6,596 nt of DNA from Lachnospiraceae bacterium (GTDB taxonomy: Bacteria; Bacillota; Clostridia; Lachnospirales; Lachnospiraceae): contig JAAVYC010000105.1 in NCBI GenBank assembly GCA_022790905.1, forward strand, positions 1 to 6,596, read 5' to 3'. The notes under the pieces are model-generated. The model was given only the letters and a program-made list of their open reading frames with translations, did not search any database and was not told where the DNA came from. The position numbers were made by a program, and so were the translations under genes. Shown here piece after piece: positions 5,760 to 6,596 of the stretch; position 1 is the first letter of the stretch, and every line of letters starts with the position of its first letter.

Positions 5760-6567
5760 AATCTATACTCAAACTTTTTAAATCTTTGATTAAATTTTCC
5801 AACTGGACACCGAGGCTACAGTCAAAAATTCCCGAATCTGTCTCTATCGTACACTGATTTTCCTCTAAAAGAGGGTCTGAGATAATCTCCAAAGAAATAT
5901 CTTCTCCGACCCGTTCTTCAATTTCCCGTTTCCGACTGTCCACAAATTCAAAATTCACCCCGGATACTCGAACACGGAACTCTTTGCTTCCTTCAATATC
6001 CATCACCGCATCTGATATCAAAGATAATAAAATCTCTGTTTTATCTCCAAACTGAATGTGAAACACTTTTTCAAATATTCTCGCGACAACATCCACAAGC
6101 TGCGGTTCCATCTGTTCTAATTTATCTTGATAGTCTTTCTTCAAAGAGGCCTCTAGCTGTTGATACTTCTTTCGTATCTCTATCTCCTCGGCATCTGCTT
6201 TTGCCTTGCCTTCCTCATATCCTCTCTTTTTCCCCTCTTCTTTGGCTTGGATTAGCACCTGCTCTCTCTGTTCCTGGGCATCTGAGAGCATGGTATCTGC
6301 TTTTTCCTGTGCTTCCGCGAGAATTCTATCCGCTTCTTCCTGTGCCTCGGCAACGAGGTCAACTTCCGGCTCCTCTAAAATCTCCTCTACTTGTTCCGCC
6401 TCAAGCCCTTCACTGAACCCCTCGGGAAATCCCTCTTCCCCCGCCTGAATGCGCATTTTTTTTGAGAGTTCCTCCAATTTTTGAGCCACAATTTCATTGG
6501 AATTAATGATGCGGACTCCCTCTTCTTTATCAGTTATAGACCATTGCTTATAAAGATTAGACGACAA
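5758..6567 (-). CDS. fliH: Flagellar assembly protein FliH (TTG start inside fliG)
   Basis: FliH is the dimeric stator-like partner of FliI. It holds the ATPase in check and tethers it to the export gate and the C-ring. The protein is 269 residues from the TTG chosen here (MSSNLYKQWS...). Residues 43-55 show GxxxGxxxG spacing (Gly 46, 50, 54), and residues 112-120 show it again (Gly 112, 116, 120), a FliH hallmark. Between them lies a long Ala/Gln/Glu-rich helix with an 11-residue period. The C-terminal part, about 145-269, is the FliH/HrpE/V-ATPase E-subunit-like domain, ending LIKDLKSLSID. A GTG at 6576 would add three residues but forms part of GGAGGTGA, a perfect binding site 5 bases before the TTG, so the TTG is preferred. 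The gene overlaps fliG by 11 bases and ends 10 bases before fliI. Confidence 0.92.
   Translation of the reverse strand: MSSNLYKQWSITDKEEGVRIINSNEIVAQKLEELSKKMRIQAGEEGFPEGFSEGLEAEQVEEILEEPEVDLVAEAQEEADRILAEAQEKADTMLSDAQEQREQVLIQAKEEGKKRGYEEGKAKADAEEIEIRKKYQQLEASLKKDYQDKLEQMEPQLVDVVARIFEKVFHIQFGDKTEILLSLISDAVMDIEGSKEFRVRVSGVNFEFVDSRKREIEERVGEDISLEIISDPLLEENQCTIETDSGIFDCSLGVQLENLIKDLKSLSID
6256..6354 (-). repeat. 33-base/11-residue near-repeat within fliH
   Basis: FliH residues 72-104 (TTG numbering) read as three consecutive 11-residue units: VAEAQEEADRI, LAEAQEKADTM and LSDAQEQREQV. The first two are also similar at the DNA level with a 33-base offset: on the plus strand, similar stretches begin at 6295 and 6328. 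A degenerate continuation runs to about residue 126. An 11-residue period is what a right-handed or straight coiled coil needs, matching the long b-subunit-like stalk of FliH. Confidence 0.6.
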
Positions 6568-6596
6568 TCTCGTCACCTCCGCCTCTGGAAATTACA
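6557..6596 (-). CDS. fliG: Flagellar motor switch protein FliG, last 12 codons only
   Basis: From the window edge, one frame reads VISRGGGDEIVV and then TAA (6559-6557). This is the glycine-rich, acidic ending typical of FliG (pattern xIVI-x-RGGG-[DE]-E-I-x-V). FliG is the rotor component that couples the stator to the C-ring and sets the direction of torque. It normally lies directly upstream of fliH. Only 12 complete codons are inside the window, so the call rests on this tail plus gene order. The stop lies 11 bases inside fliH, so the two frames overlap and are likely coupled in translation. Confidence 0.82.
   Translation of the reverse strand, partial: VISRGGGDEIVV
6573..6580 (-). promoter_or_regulatory. 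Ribosome binding site of fliH inside the fliG tail codons
   Basis: The minus strand reads GGAGGTGA, an eight-base match to the anti-Shine-Dalgarno sequence, 5 bases before the TTG at 6567 (8 bases from the GGAGG core). The same bases encode Gly-Gly-Asp of the FliG C-terminus. This site decides the fliH start against the GTG at 6576, which is part of the site itself. Confidence 0.75.

Noticed and set aside
6565..6576. fliH starting at GTG 6576 (272 residues)
   Set aside because: The GTG is part of GGAGGTGA, so a ribosome bound there would start downstream, and no other binding site lies before it. TTG 6567 has ideal spacing and gives a FliH-like beginning (MSSNLYK).
1..6596. Mobile elements, CRISPR arrays, tRNA or rRNA genes, riboswitches
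   Set aside because: Nothing is found: genes are packed with gaps of at most 80 bases, no regularly spaced direct repeats or element ends occur, and codon style is uniform.

Overview
The window is one continuous stretch of a flagellar (fla/che-type) operon from a Gram-positive bacterium. Every supported gene is on the minus strand, so transcription runs from high to low coordinates. The gene order fliG-fliH-fliI-fliJ-(MotE/YlxF-like)-fliK-flgD-(TIGR02530-type)-flgE is the order known from Firmicutes. Purine-rich coding strands, strong AGGAGG/GAGGTGA ribosome binding sites, a moderately low GC content and the style of the FliK and FlgD proteins suggest Clostridia, probably a Lachnospiraceae-like motile gut or anaerobic bacterium. 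The family-level assignment is inference.

Layout in transcription order: the last 12 codons of fliG (6596-6557); fliH (6567-5758), re-started here at a TTG inside the fliG tail; fliI, the export ATPase (5747-4437), also with a non-ATG start; fliJ (4427-3984); a single-pass membrane protein with a MotE/MgtE_N-like C-terminus (3969-3118); fliK (3071-1629); flgD (1610-912); a small conserved flagellar-operon protein of unknown function (899-501); an 80-base spacer that can encode a 20-codon peptide; and the first 140 codons of flgE (420-1), which runs off the window. Gaps between neighbours are -11, 10, 9, 14, 46, 18, 12 and 80 bases, and no terminator or convincing internal promoter is seen, so this is one transcription unit with extensive translational coupling.

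The products fit together as the hook-building step of flagellar assembly. FliH, FliI and FliJ form the cytoplasmic ATPase complex of the type III export gate. FliK measures hook length and switches export specificity, FlgD caps the growing hook, and FlgE is the hook subunit. FliG is the rotor switch protein.

No mobile element, CRISPR array, RNA gene or wholly new system is visible. The points most worth a second look are: a C-terminal helical module on FlgD that resembles repeats from Firmicutes surface proteins; the fliH ribosome binding site embedded in the codons of the conserved FliG glycine tail; the unexplained TIGR02530-type gene; the possible leader peptide coupled to flgE; and the long lysine-rich cytoplasmic tail of the MotE-like protein.
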